Shown here one piece after another: positions 33,390 through 47,276 of a stretch of 64,000 nt of DNA (within the stretch, counting starts at the first letter, position 1; each line of letters begins with the position of its first letter). The DNA is from Apus apus (taxonomy: Eukaryota > Chordata > Aves > Apodiformes > Apodidae), in NCBI RefSeq assembly GCF_020740795.1, contig NC_067312.1:9566748-9630747 (forward strand). The letters run 5' to 3'. The position numbers were made by a program, and so were the translations under genes. The notes under the pieces were generated by a model. It saw nothing but the letters and a program-made list of their open reading frames with translations, did no database searches and was not told the origin of the DNA.

Positions 33390-36300
33390 CTGCATATGGG
33401 ATACAAAAGGGAAAAGCAAAATTAGGCAACAGCCTGGCTGACCACCATACAGCTGCAAAAACCCAGATTTGGTAGCAGCAAAAGGCATATCAGAATTAAC
33501 AGCAAAGACCATGAGCTCTCCATCTTCCAAGGAGGGACACTGCAAAGGCTGGATGAGCTGTGTCCCATTGCCTCCAAGGTCACCAGAGGCTAAAATGAAT
33601 GCACCTCATCAGGTTATTGACAACACCACACTAAGATGGTCATGAAGCTTCTAGATGTGACATGACTGGGGCAGAGAAAGGGCAGAGGCCTTGCCTCTAT
33701 CTGCACCCCGCTGCTGCATGGAGCATAAGATTTCAGCTTTGTGCTGAAATTTATCCTTCTACCTTTTCTCCTCCTACTGAGGCTGCTGCTGAGGGGCCCA
33801 ATGGGGCTGGAAAAGGGTCTCCATCAAATCAGCACCATCACAAAGTGTTAGTCCAACCTAACTTGACACCAGGCCTGAGTTACTACTGTTTCCCTAAACA
33901 GCAATTTACCAGACTAACACATCCTACAGCAGAAAGTGCTGCTGTCATCTCTACTTCTCCTCCTGGCAACCTGTGATGTCCCCTGTGGGTCTTTCTCTTT
34001 TACCTCACATTGATTCTTGGGATATTATTTTCTTTATTAAAAAAAAAAAAGGCAAAACATTCTGCAGCTGTATTTTTAAAGATCATATTTTTTGCTTAAA
34101 TTTTCAGAGCATGTTCTACTTGCTGTTGAACTGTACCTTAAAAAGCATACAGTGTGTCAAGCTTTCTTTATGTATTCAGTACAAGAGGGGATTTAAATTA
34201 GCTTCTGCTTTATGGAAGACTATTTCTCTTAATAACTTCTCAACACAGGATCACGACTGGGATTCAGGTCCAAAAGCTAAGCCTTCTGCCATGCTGTATT
34301 CATATGGCCCTGCCTCCAGCAGGGATAGGAGCCCATGGATAACGTGTTTTCATATAAACTGATATTCAGTTTTCTCATTCAAAGTCCTGCCTGGTGTCTT
34401 GTGGGAAATCATCTGGGTTTAGTCAGTAATGAGCCACAAAAGTTGAGTTAACTGTCCCAGTCTCATCCTGCAACCCGAGACAAGACTTGCAGGGAAAAAC
34501 CAAGTGTGGGGCCAGCAGGGCAGGAAAAGGCCTGGTTAGAAACATCCTCCAGCGTGTGAGAAAATACTGGGAACTGTTTTGTGGCATGCCTGAATCACAG
34601 GAGTTTACCAGACTGCTTGCTGGGTAACTTGAATAGTGAATTAGGTTTGCTTCTGCTTCCTCTGCGGTTTGTGAAATGTACTGATATATTTTTTCTCTTG
34701 CAGATTTTATTCCCCTTGGAGGAAAAATCACCTGTTTCCCACTTTTTGGGGGAAAGCACCATGCCTACCAGGGTGTGCAAGGTGGGCCAAGTCTGTTCCT
34801 TCCACACAGGTAAGGACAGGGGAACACATATTCAAGGCTTCCTTTTTTGAGGGACAAATAAGAAGCAGAGATGCCTAAAGACTGTGATGTTGAGCATGTC
34901 TGAGGAACCTGCAGAGAAGAGTACAACATACTCCTACAAACCATGCCCAGTCCTGCTGCTGCTGACAGCAGAGGTGAATAAATGCTCATTAAACTTGGCA
35001 GGGAAAGGATCAGATTAATAACTCTATCTGGCATGAGCAACAGAGACTGACACAGGATTGAACTAACAACCTTAAATCAGAGTAATTTATCAGGACTGGA
35101 ACTTGCAAATACATTGGTTATCTGTCTCCAGACTAAAAGGCTGCTGTTTTGCAGGCCACATCAATTTTGCTATTCAGACAGAGAGAGATAAAGTGGGGTT
35201 TTATGGAGGTAAATTTTTACAACCCTAAATACAAACCAACTTCCACCCAGCGATGCCAGAAGCTTCAGTGCTGACCACAAATACACAGCATTGAGACAAG
35301 GTGCCAAGGCTTTAGGAGGCTGTATAATTCACAAAAGGCACCTGCCTCAGAAACAAGTTTGCAGGTTTCATCTTCTGCCAAGGCAGTTAAGGCCTGCCTG
35401 AGCCTTTTAAACAGACTGGTGCTCTCTGCCCCTCTTGACTGCTCAGTACAGGCACTAAAGCTCTTCTCCAACTCAGATTACTCACTTGGATGATGAATCT
35501 GGACTTCTGCAAAGTGTCTTTTTCCGCCACTAGGTCTCTCCATGACTGCTTCTGTGCTGAGTCCTATTGCAACGTGTGAGTTTGAACGATATGAAATTTC
35601 CTATTTAACCTCTTTTTTCACTTATTTAGTCCCTTGGAGTGAACAATCCCAATGCAGTGTAGGTGAAATAGGAATGCCCATGTCTATGTCCTCAGCCAGA
35701 TTTCTTAAGCATGAAAAAACAGTTCTTCTCCCTCTTGGGTGCTATGAAACCTGAGTCCCTGGTGGCCAAATGCAATGGCTTCCAAGGGGAACAGGAGGCC
35801 TACTCAGCCCTAGTGTGTGAGGAGAAGCTCCTGGATGGTGGTGGATACGTGCATGAGTCATGTCAGGATCTGAGGCAAGGAAGCCTGGTATCTGAGCCTT
35901 ACAAGTATTATGAACTACTGCTGCTTCCACCATCACCCAAAGGAACTGTTTGGATGCCAATCTCCTGAACTAATTCTGAGCTATAAATTCCACCCCCACA
36001 CACCAACCATTAAGTCCACCAGAATGGGGTAAGGTTTTCACTGGCCATTTTCTGCTCAGTGCTTCCATCTGGTACAAGAGCTGGAGTCTGTGAACATCAT
36101 TTACAGGTAGCGAGCTCTTTCTCAGGCTTCCAGCTCTTTTGGTTTTGGCTCTCAGATGCCTCTTTGAAGGCTAGGGTCCTAAACTCCACCTAAGTGCCCA
36201 AGCTCCTTCTAGAAATGTGACTGATTTGGGCACTTCTGAAATTGTTATCTTCAGGGTCCAATATTTTAACAAAACCCTGCAGTTTCACAAATTAAAGTTG

Positions 36301-37563
36301 TTATTACAGAAGTTGCAATCAAAATACATAAATCAGCATGTTAAAGAGAAGGAACCACAATCTAGCCTTGAGAAGTAAATGGTGTATTTCTTTAAAGACT
36401 GCCCCATATTGTCTGTTGCTACACTCACATGAGCATGAATCCTAAGATGATAACCCCCCACTGACCCAACTATGCTAGCCTTTGTGTGAAACCCTGCCAA
36501 ATATGGACCTGCACAACTCTCAGGCTGCATTGCTCTTTCCTTCTGAGTCCTCCCAGACTCTCTGGTATGGTAGTCAAGTATTTCCCAGGGGAATTAGATG
36601 AGAACTGTGCTCCCGTAGGACTCCCTTAGCCTCAAGACTGCTGCTTGGCTTAAGACATTGAGGGTATGATTCCATCAGAGGGAACAGGCATAGCTTGTCC
36701 TAAGCACTTGAGTTTCTGGTGCTGGCTAGGAAAAGGCTTTCCATGTCTGAAACTGCCTGTGTTGCCTGCACTGTTCCAGTACGTGCAATTAACTTCCAGA
36801 AAGGCAATGCAGCTTGATGGAAAACTGCTGCTGAGCCCACAAAACTGCCTAATTCTGGGCAACTCTTGGGCACCAGAAGAATGAAGAAGCATCAACAGAC
36901 ATGCTGCCAAATACAGAGAAAATGGGGCACACAAGAACAAATTAAAAAGTGGAAGAATGATTTCCAGGCACTGGTTATTTCATGTCTAGTTAGTTTGCTG
37001 TTGAAAAGCTCATCCAGCAGAGACATAAGCTGAAGGACAGAGACTTTGAGATGGGAAAGCCAGAATGAAATGAGGCTGCTCTCCAGCCACTTCAGAGAAA
37101 TCACTAACTGCTGGCAGTAAAAGAGGAGTGTAATAGCAGAGCTCCAAAAACGCTCTTTACCTGGCATTTGCTGGTATTTGAAGTCAGTTGTTCAGCTTTC
37201 ATTTCACTTGCTCGTTCTACTTTTTGCCCCTGTACCTAGTGAAACACTCACACTCATGGTTTGCCACCCTCCTTCCCAGGAAGCGGTTACAGGGAGTATA
37301 GGTGTGGTGGCTTGCAGAGCCAACAGGCAACCATCAGCAACACCAGCAGGGCTGGTACAGCTGTAAGAGAAACAGCTTTAACCAAATCCAGGTTCCTGCT
37401 GGCTTTTCACTCATTTTTTCCAGACAGACACTTTCTTGAAGAAGCTGGATAGAGCAGAGGAGGTTAGGGGGGCATGAAGCAGCCTGCATGTGCTTTGGTC
37501 ATTAAGAACGCCCAATTCAGAGTCTGAAGATCCTGTCTGATCATTAGGAGGGCTGCTGTGTTG

Positions 37564-38500
37564 GGTAATGTATTGGGTTTGCCTGGCAAGGTTTTGGTGG
37601 CTGGGGGGCTACAGGGGTGTTTTCAGTAAGAAGCTGCTAGAAGCTTCCCTGTGTCTTATACAGCCAGTGCTACCAGCTTCTAGACAGACCCACTGCTGGC
37701 CAAGGCTGAGCCTGCCAGTGATGGTGCTAGCACCTCTGGGATAATGTGTTTAAGAAGGGGAAAAGGTTGCTGCTTAACAACAACTGCAGCCAGAGAGAGA
37801 GTGAAAATACGGGAGAGAGACAACTCTGCAGAGACCAAGGTCAAGGAAGAAGGAGGTGAGGCACAGAAACTCCCCTGCAGCCCATGGTGAAGACCATGGT
37901 GAGGCAGGCTGTCCCCCTGCAACCCATGGAGCTTAATGGTGGAGCACCTGCAGCCCATGGAAGACCCCAGGCTGGAGCAGGTGGATATGACCCAGTAGGC
38001 AGCCCATGCTGGAGCAGGTCTTGAAAAACTGCAGTCCATGGGAAGGAGTCACGTTGGAGAAGTTCATGGAGGACTGCTTCCCAGTGGACAGACCCCACGA
38101 TGGAGCAGGGGAGAAGTGTGAGGGGTCCTCCCCCTGAGGAGGAAGGAGCAGCAGAGACAACACGAACTGACCACAATGCCCATTTCCTGTCACCCTGCAC
38201 TGCTGGGGGGAAGAGGCAGAGAAATCAGGAGTGAAGTTGAGCCCAGAAGGAAGGGAGGGGTGGTGGAAATAAGATACAGTTTTATATCTCATTACACTAC
38301 TCTGATTTGATTGGTAATAAATTAAGCTAATTTCCCAAGTCAAGTCTGTTTTGCCCATGATTGTAACTGGTGAATGGCCTTTCCTGTCCTTATTTCAACC
38401 CATGAGCTTTTGTTGTATTTTCTCTCCTCTGCCCAGCCAAGGAGGGGAGTGATAAGAGCAGATTTTGGTGGGGATGCCAGGGCCAACCCACTGCAGGTAA
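37564..38500 (+). mobile_element. Solo ERV LTR, 927 bp, with 5-bp target duplication
   Basis: The LTR spans 37569-38495. It begins TGTATTGGGTTTGC and ends CCAACCCACTGCA, with TG...CA termini, and is flanked by a perfect direct repeat GGTAA at 37564-37568 and 38496-38500. The interior has purine-rich repeats of gcagcccatgg/gctggagcagg type. Near the 3' end are the conserved gattggtaataaattaa (AATAAA, polyadenylation signal) and caagtctgttttgccc. This arrangement matches a family of bird endogenous-retrovirus LTRs that I recognise, but I cannot name the subfamily. No gag, pol or env is present, so it is a recombined solo LTR, antisense to FAM219A. Confidence 0.9.
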
Positions 38501-38676
38501 TCTGCCTGGCTCCATGCTTGAGTGTAGCCAAGCAGCATTAGCTTCTGCTTCAGTGGAGAGCTTGGAGAACACAGACAGATGTGCTGTCAGCCTGAGGCAC
38601 TGGGGAATTTAGCTGCACCAGTTCCAGTTAAGCTAACCCTGGACATTATGCCAGAAGAGGAACACATGGAGTGGTA

Positions 38677-38710
38677 CGTGTGTGGGTTTGTGTGTGTCTC
38701 TGTGTGTGTA
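38677..38710. repeat. (GT)n-type microsatellite
   Basis: Interrupted GT repeats: gtgtgtgggtttgtgtgtgt followed by tgtgtgtgt. Confidence 0.8.
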
Positions 38711-40345
38711 TGAGGAGGAGGTTTAACACCTCTATACTGCTCTGAAGAGCATACAGGACAGCCTTTCACCTGCACCTGACAACCACATCACATCTCACCT
38801 CTTCTTTCTTGTCCAGCTAGTCATTTCATCTTTGAAACACTTTGTCCTCTTATGACATTAAAATAAAGAAAGAAGATTAATTTTGTCAATGAACAAGCTG
38901 CTACCTTTGTGTTAGCCTCATACTAGCCTGTTCTATTCTCTGAGCCATTCAGCACCTGCTTCAAGGTAGGCTCTACTAGTGACAAGGATCAAAAAAGCCC
39001 ACTGAGCCTTCAGCAAGGCATAAATAACACCTAGGTATAAAACTGCAAAGGAAATGTGTGCTACAGACATAATCAGGACCATAATTGGCCGGTTGTCAGT
39101 AAGATGGTGCTCCAGCACACCAAGCACTCAGGAAACCATCCCTGCCCCTGTGCTCTCACCTGCCCCATTTAGGATGTGTCAGAGGACGGGCAAATAATTG
39201 CATGCTGACTAATGAAGCACACTCCCACGAGGAACCTCTGTCAGAGAAAGTCATAAGGGGCTGAATTCTCCCCTTACCACTGGGAACAAATGATTCAAGC
39301 TGCCCTAACAAATGATTCAAGCACTGCTGTATGACCTAATGCAATTTAAAATTACCTGTTCAGCTGGCTGGATGTGTCTAGCTGCTTTATGATGAGGGAA
39401 AACACCAATGGAGTATGTGAAGCAGGAGGGACTTAACATGAATGTGTCTATGTTAAAAATCAGACTTTAATAAATCCTCAGAATTAATCCCCTGGTTTCA
39501 GTGCTTAAACAAAATCATAACCAGTTTTAATAATGTTTTCCTGTTTTTAAAAAATGAAATGCCAAACAGGTTCTTTGGTACATGCTGCTTTGCCAGGGAG
39601 CACTGGTTTTGCCTGCACTCTGCCCCAAATCAGCAATGCAAAAGTGGTCATATGCTTCAGTTTCCTATAGAACTGCTCCTTTTGCAGTATCAGGCAAAGC
39701 AGAGAACCCAGGAATTTGGTGAACATCACCCTGTACTATGCTGAAGAGATACCTGGAGGGTCAGGTCCCTTCAAAATCCATGTTTCCCATCTGTCCCAAG
39801 ATACTGAGTGACTCTGGCTATGGTCAGATAGTGGTGGGTGGAGAGTGGTTGAGGATGCCATTGCCTCTGATTGCCACCATGCAGTGACTACGTGCCTGCC
39901 ACTCAGCTGAGGAAGCCTGACCAGGGACATTCAGAGGCAGACGAGGCTGATTTGCTTCCTCTGCACTGTGGCTGGAGGCAGGCAGATGCTGTCTGCTCCT
40001 GTCCCTTTGCTGAGAGCTGCTGGCTGAACCTCTCTAACACAACTGCTTGTGAACCTGCCTGACCAGGAGGAGACAGAGCTTCCTGCTGTGGGGACAGTAC
40101 AGTGGGGGTCCATGGGATTTGCTGCAGTGGGAAGACAAAGAGAAATTAATTTGGTGTGACAGAGTTGAATTTTTCTATCTTCAAGGTCTATGATATGAGA
40201 TTTTGGGATGTATTTGCCTCTCTGTTCCCCCCAGTCAGTCGAAACATTTTAGAGGCTGAGCACTGCAGTGATTCCCTGATGAATTCTACCTTCTCAAGCA
40301 AGCAGAGAATTTAAATTACACAGTAAATAAAATTAATCTGTCTGT

Positions 40346-40852
40346 TCAGATCCTGCTGAATGATGAATAGAGCCATGAACACACAGAGGGAGAAAGAACA
40401 GTGCTGACTACAACTTCCACTTGGAGCCCAAGTCCTGATTTCAGCTCACTTGAGTCATTTAGCTCGGGGACATTAGCATGCCTCCAGTTAACACCAGAAC
40501 TTTCACTACCTTTCACCTCTGACAGAGTGTTTTTCAGCGAGGACTGTGTCACTTCTTGGAGAGGTTTCAGGGCACCTACATCAATGGGGGCTTTGCCTGC
40601 AGGCTGTATAGAAGGGGTCGTATAAGAAAGCTGTGGCGTGGGCTGTGGTCCCTGGGGAGATTTGGAGTGTGTAAGTGCGACCACGTGGGTGGCAGTAGCA
40701 CAGCTGGTGGACGTGCCTCTCTGCATTGCAAAGAAAGGCAAAAGGAAAGCCATTTTTACTGAACAGGGTAGCTGAAACAAAAGGGATCTGTCTACCTCAA
40801 GCCGCCAGCTGAACACAAGGAAAATGGCTTTAAGCTTGCATGAGCTGGCCAT
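40346..40852 (-). other. 168-codon open frame in FAM219A intron, unassigned
   Basis: ATG-initiated open frame (ATG at 40850-40852), the longest ATG-started frame in the large intron. The product is Ser/Thr/Pro-rich in the middle (KSPQGPQPTPQLSYTTPSIQ) with no motif, signal peptide or family that I recognise. No splice junction or promoter ties it to FAM219A. It may be chance; reading-frame conservation in other birds is not known to me. Confidence 0.2.
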
Positions 40853-42622
40853 CAGTGTTGTGCCATCTGAACCAGGATTGTTTCACCCAGTTTCAGAAAA
40901 GACTGTTCAGATAAGCAAGGGTCAGATAGCTAAGTCATCCACCTGTCAACCTAGGCAAGACGTGGTATCTTCAGCTGAGGTACATTGTTTTTGCTGACCC
41001 AGCCAAACTTGGGAAAACAAATGAACTACTTCTAATTGTGAGAATTGGCTAGCAAGAGCAGGTGTTTAAATCTGTATTTCAAGGTTCCTCTTCGACTAGG
41101 TTTTAAATATCCAAGTGGCTGCATTTCCATATATTTTGTTGATCTGTCTGCTGCTCTGTGCCTTTGGCATGGCTGAAAGCTGGCACAAACACTAGTGGGC
41201 TTTGAGTGGCTTTACAGCTCCCTTCAGCTCCCAAGAAGGCTTGACCAGGCAAAGAACTGGTAAATGACCTAGTATGAAGACAATGTTTGCATCTCTTATG
41301 CAAGGATGCAGCTCTTCTGGTGCAGGAACTACTGGAACAAGGAGTCACTGCACTGCACACACAGCAAACAAAGGGCTCATTCTGGGGCAATGCTCACCTA
41401 CAGCGCTGCCTGCACCAGTCACAAAGAGGTTTCTGTTAGCTTGGCTGGGATTACTTTTTGTGTTTCCCTTCAGAAAACATGCACCAAACTGAAGCACCAT
41501 GCTATTCCTTAGCACAGAGGAGGGCAGATATGTAAGTGCTCCAGTCCTGACTGAAGCTATCATCTACTTACACCACAAGCATCTCCAGAAGTGGCTTTAT
41601 GTTTCAGCACCATGTCCACATCCACCAACCACACTGTTCCAGCACCTAAGCTCCTTTATCTGACCCTCATGTGATTACAGGAAGGAATGACTTCTCTGCT
41701 TATATTCACTATTGGGCTTTGATGTGAAGGACAGCAGGGCATCCAGTGCAGTCAGCTAGCTAGCCATGAAAACCTTATGGCTGTACACTTAAGGGGAAAA
41801 AAAAATATTATTTGAACAGAGATAATTTACCTCTTTATGGCATGACACAATTGCACACCTTCTTCATAAAACAGCAAATTGTATTGCACTGCCAGGAGAA
41901 ACTATTTAACTGGTTTACCTTAAAGCCACAGAGAGCATCAGGAACAGCAGGGGAACAGAGAACTGGGATTCCCATCTCCCAGTCCTCTGCCTGAGCTGTC
42001 TCTGCAGCCATTTTATTTAGACATGTAGCAGCAGGCAGCAATTAATCTCTCTTCGTTTTTGAACATCTATCCATACTGATTTAAAAGGTATCTATTGTCA
42101 CAACTCCCAGCTCACAAGGGCATTTTATTCTGATTCACCCTGTGTTTTTTCACTTCATTTTTAAGGATTGAGACTTTTATTCCTACTGGCTGCAAAATAC
42201 TGCATATAAAGATTTCATTTATCACTGTCAAAACTGGAATATATGAACAGAATCAGTTTAATTTAAATGTATTTTTTTTCATCTTTCACATTTACCTCCA
42301 GAAAGGGATTTATTTGGTGTTTTCACATACTTCTCAAATAATATTTTTGCTGCCAGCCAGAAGAACAAAGTTAGATATATGGAGAAGCATTTGTATCCTG
42401 ACAAGCCCAGCTAAAAAGTTCCAGTTTAGAAAATGAAGTCTACAAAACATAATCCTTAAAACTGAGCTACTGTGTCCCTTAAAATATTGTAAAGGGACAG
42501 AGAGAATTAAGTTATTTCACCTGGAAAGAGCTTCTGCAAATGCCCCCTCATCATTTCTACTCAATTGAACACAGGTTTAAGTCAAAGCCATTTGCTTGAC
42601 TCTGCTCTATGGTGCAGAAGAC

Positions 42623-42652
42623 AAAAAAAAAAAAAAAGGGAAGAAAAAAAAA
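42623..42652. repeat. A-rich runs
   Basis: A 15-A run, gggaag, then a second A run of about 10. Confidence 0.8.
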
Positions 42653-43954
42653 CGGAGTCTATTAAGGGCAATTTAACTCTCTTCCTTTAAATAGCTCTCT
42701 TTAAAGCATTTGTTATGCTAAAGGCATAATATACCAGATAAAGTTAATATTAGTGCCCACATCCCGTTTGTTACGGGTCCTGATGTTCTGTGAAGAAGCA
42801 TTAAGGTCACTGATGCATGTAGTGTGATGTGTATTTAGGAGAGTAACAGGACAAACTTGCTTAGCTGAATACTCACAGCCTTCAGTTACACAGCAGATTA
42901 TCACACAGCGCATATTTTTATAAAAAGACATGAAGAGAGTCTGACATAAGTGGGCTTGAACTACATACACACTAAATCAAGCATCCATGCTTTCATGAGT
43001 CTAAGATACACACTAAATGTCTGGTCTATGGCAGAGAGCACATGTTTTATAACCTATATAAACTACAGATTTAAATTAATTTTAATATATTGTAATAGGG
43101 AAAGCATTCGCAGGCTGGTAGTTACCACTGTTTGGAATGACTTGTTGAGTTTCCATCTAGCAGCCAAAACAAATAAGGACAGAAGTACTGATTGCACAGG
43201 CAGCACATGAGCTAGGAATGGACTCACAGCTCACTGACTCCAGCATTCTATTTGGAAAGGACCCTTGGACTCCTCTTGTTCCCAGGACTGGACCACAGCT
43301 GACAGTTCCAGCATCTTTCCGGTTTTGATTTAGCAGCAAAAGGTCACATATTTGACCCAATCTGTTTTATCATGTGCTACACTTGGTTTCTACAACCCTG
43401 TGCATTTCAAACAAAATTCCATACTTCCTATCTAATAAAATGAAAGCAAATGGAGAAAGGCAACCAGACTGGTTAGCATGCTGAATGGATGGGTATTCCT
43501 CACTCCATCAAGATTTGAGAAATCCCTGCTTTGCAGTGTGATGCCTACTGTTTTCTTCCCTGGAAAAGGGAAAGAAAGATTGTTACTAACTTAGCATATC
43601 ACCCTCCAAATCTCCTGCTCTCCAGAAAAGGACTTTTAAAGGCATTGTTTTATTAGAGGAACTGCCTGTTTCCTGTCAACCCCTGCAGGAGAACAGGATA
43701 TGCACAGCCCAGGGTGCCTCTTCCTGCTATTCAGTTTAGCAGCCCCAGTCCTGGGTACTTGGGTCTCAGCTGGAGAGCCATCCTGCACAGCAAACCTACC
43801 CTCTTAACAGGATTACTGACCTGATCTCTCCCTCAGTGAGGCTGCCATTGTCTGGAAATTTGAAAAAACAGCCTTAGAGCTCAATTAGCTATTTAATACT
43901 TTTATGATTAACGGATCTGCTGATTAAGCTTTAATTAATTAGGCTGGCAGGAAT

Positions 43955-44075
43955 AACAGAATAGTTCGGGTTGGAAGGGACCTCCAAAGTTTATCTAGTC
44001 CAACTGTCCTACAGTGAGCAGGGACATCTTCAGCTAGATCAGGTTGCTCAGAGCCCTGTCCAGCCTGATCCAGGA
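43955..44075 (-). mobile_element. CR1 LINE 3' fragment
   Basis: The plus strand has the reverse complement of a CR1 3' end (gttcgggttggaagggacct, tctagtccaact, aggttgctcagagccctgtcc). It is about 120 bp, 5'-truncated, in minus orientation. Confidence 0.85.
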
Positions 44076-47000
44076 ATTCTATTTCAGAGGGATACTGGCC
44101 CCTAATTTAGTAAATTTCCTCTTGGAGCAGGGCCAGGGATGTCTATATGAGCCCTGGTGTGTGGCAAGCCCAAACACTTCCCTCTCCTGGTGCAGAACTG
44201 CCTGCAAAAGCTGTTTGGGTGGTGCCTGGGGCTGCTGCCAGACCAGTGTGGTGGCCCCTGGGGACAGCTTGGCATTGCAGCCCTGCTGCAGCTCAAAGAC
44301 TCTTGTCCCTCTCCTCTCAAGTCTCACCTGGTGGTGAGGAGACAGGTGGGCAGGGCTCACCCGCGGCAGCCACAGCCCCCACTGCACCATCCAAAGAGCC
44401 CAGCATGTCATTCTGATATCCAGGCTGCTCCCATCTGGACTCGGGCAGGTGGCCACCCCAGAGAGGGGGGAGAGCTCCTTTCCTCTTTGTCTTTGGGAAG
44501 AACTTAGAGAAAGCTCATGGGTCCATCTCTAGCTTTGTCCTTTGGTGCATGCTCCGAAGGTTGGGGCTCACCAGGAGCTGTGATCTGTTCACTGCAGGGT
44601 GCCCTGGCTGCAGGAGCACCTTCCTCCTCCAGCTTGAACCCTGCTTTGGTAGAGAAATCACAACTGGGCTCAGGGATTCGTCCCAAACTATGACAAATGA
44701 TTTATGATAATTTCGAGGACCTTTTCCCGCCCTCAATGGATTCAGTCTCCTTTCTCAGGTATGGCTGATATCTGATGTCAGTGTTAGCCAGCAGAGGATG
44801 GCAGAGGGGATGGTAGGATGCTGTAGCAGGCTATTTTATGTTCCTTAGTGTCCTTCTCCTTCCAGGTGCAGAGCTGAGGGTTTTGCAGCTGCCTTTTTTT
44901 TTTTCAGCCTCTGAAATGGACTGGTGGCAAAACACATCCATGCCTTGAACGGCACAGGGAAAAAGGCCTGGCCAGAGAAACTGCCCCTGCTGAAACTCCT
45001 GAGAAAGGGGCTTGAAAGGTAAGATGAAAGACAAGGCTGCTGGCTGCAGCTTTGAGTGCTGCAGGAGGGGAAGCAGGCCTGAGGGATGAAAGATGTCATC
45101 CCAAACAGCAAAGCCCTGCAACTGGAAATGAGATGCGTGCACTGCTGAGCTGAAGCCTCTGTCAAAGAAGCAGCAGTTGCAGCAGCAGGGAGAGCTCACA
45201 GGGACTCAGAGAAAGCCTGACTCATGCTGGATAACATACAGGTAAAGATGATGACAGTTCTCAATATAGAACTGTGATGTCAGTGAAACGTGGTCTAGTA
45301 TTTTAATGGTGATGTACTTCACACTTCTGTTACCCTCTGTCAGGATAGTGTGGGGGATGCTTGGGAGCAGTCTGCTAACACAAGCTGTCAGGTGCTGGAG
45401 GGCCTGTTCAGAGCTGTGCTTTTGGCACTGCCATCCCTGCACCACTCCCTGCTGGACCACAGGCAGCCCCAAAGGAGAAAGGATGTGTGCCAGAGCACTG
45501 CTGGCCTGAGCAAGGTTTGACTTCACTGCTGGGGGGACTATAAAAGGGAGCCTGAGAGAAGGGGAGGCAGGTATGACCTAGACTCTGAATATCAGACCCT
45601 ACGTCATGTTCCACACTTACTGCTCTTCTAGCAAAGACTCATGCTTTTCTGTCTTGCTGCAGCTAAAGGCCTGATGAGATCCCACTGACTGGCAAATGCT
45701 CCCACCTACCCCAGACAGCAGGCAGGGAAGGTTTCTGGCTCTGCCTCCCAGCTGCCTGCTCTCCACCCTGTAGCACTAAACGAGATGCTGTCAATGCAGC
45801 AGCCACTGCAGTCCCTGCATCTGACCCACTCTCCTAAATGACCCAGTGAGGCAGAAATTCTGCCAGACCAACATTTTGACCTCCCTCCTCGAGGGCCAGC
45901 TGTATGCACTGAAGGGAGGAAAAATCTCAGCTTGGATTTGCTTATCAAAAGACCATTAGCTAAGGACTTTCTACAGTAGTTCAAAGACAAAAGGGAGGAG
46001 AAAAACAAAGGCACTATAGGTATTACCATAATTTCTGTGCCTCTTGTATGCGTGGGTCAGGTTTGTGTTGGATCACAGTGCACACATGTTCAGCTTCACT
46101 TTGCACATTGACCTATCTGAGCTAAAATCTCCAACTGCATAAAAACATAAGGTTTACTGTGGTATAGTTATTTGTTTGGCTGCCTGACTGGAGCTGGATG
46201 TGAGATGAGAGGAACAGAAGAATTGTAAGAGAAGAAAAGAGGAAACAGCTCAGCAAGCACAACTTTATTGCAGTAGTGCTAAGGGACTGGTGAGTGTATA
46301 TAGAAGACATGTAGTTCCTTGCCTGAGGAAGTGAAGACAAAAACCACTGTGCATAAGCAGTACAGGAAGCTAAAATGGTAGGTGTTTCAGTGATGTGTGG
46401 TTCCTCTTGGTTCTAACTTCAGTTTGAATTATCTTTCAATAATTAAGATTTACAACAGGCTTTAACTTGTATACGTAGATACTCAGCACGGTGAAAGCAG
46501 GTTGAATTCAATGATGAAAAAGTGAAGTGCAGAGCTTCAGATTTTTTCCTCTGATAAAAACTTTGCCAGAGACTGTGCTAATTCCAAGCCCTTTTCAAAG
46601 GACTTAATAAGAAATGACCTGCCTGCCCTTCAGCCAGGTGGTGGTGCCAGGGGGAGAGGCTAAGGAGAAGGGGAAGAAAGAGGGGAGGGAGACAGCAGTG
46701 GGGAGATGCTGGCTGGGCACTGTGCATCTGCCAGTGGAGCAGGCTGCAGGAAGTATAGGAACAAAACCCTGAAGACTCCAGTTCAGAGCCAAAGATGTGA
46801 GGAGAAGGGATTTGTTATCTTTAGGCATGAGGGGATTTCAGAGAGGCATTGCAGAGATACAAGCTTGCTTTGTTTTTCTTTCTGCTACGCATTTTTTTAA
46901 AGAAACTAATTTGCCTGTTCATAGTCTCTTTTGAATCAAGAACACAGATTTCCATTGCCAACCAACCACATGCAGTCCTACTAGTATCAGTTGTCATCTT

Positions 47001-47250
47001 TTTTGCCTCATTATTTCTCTCCACATGAGCCTCAGCAAGTTTAAGTCATACTGCATCTCAAATTACCCCAGGGACTGAAAATAAGGGTGATGGGATTATT
47101 TATTCTGGAGACAACTTTGTAGTGAAGCAAAATGAGAAACGCTCTCTGAGTGCATGGGCTGGGGTGTCTGCAGGAGAGGGGGAGTGGGAACGAGGTACAA
47201 GCTCCCCTGAGGCAAGAAATTCAAGCAAATGCAGGGATGAAGAAGCCATG

Positions 47251-47276
47251 GTGTGTACACATACACATACACACAC
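47251..47276. repeat. (AC)n-type microsatellite
   Basis: gtgtgtacac followed by atacacatacacacac. Confidence 0.75.
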
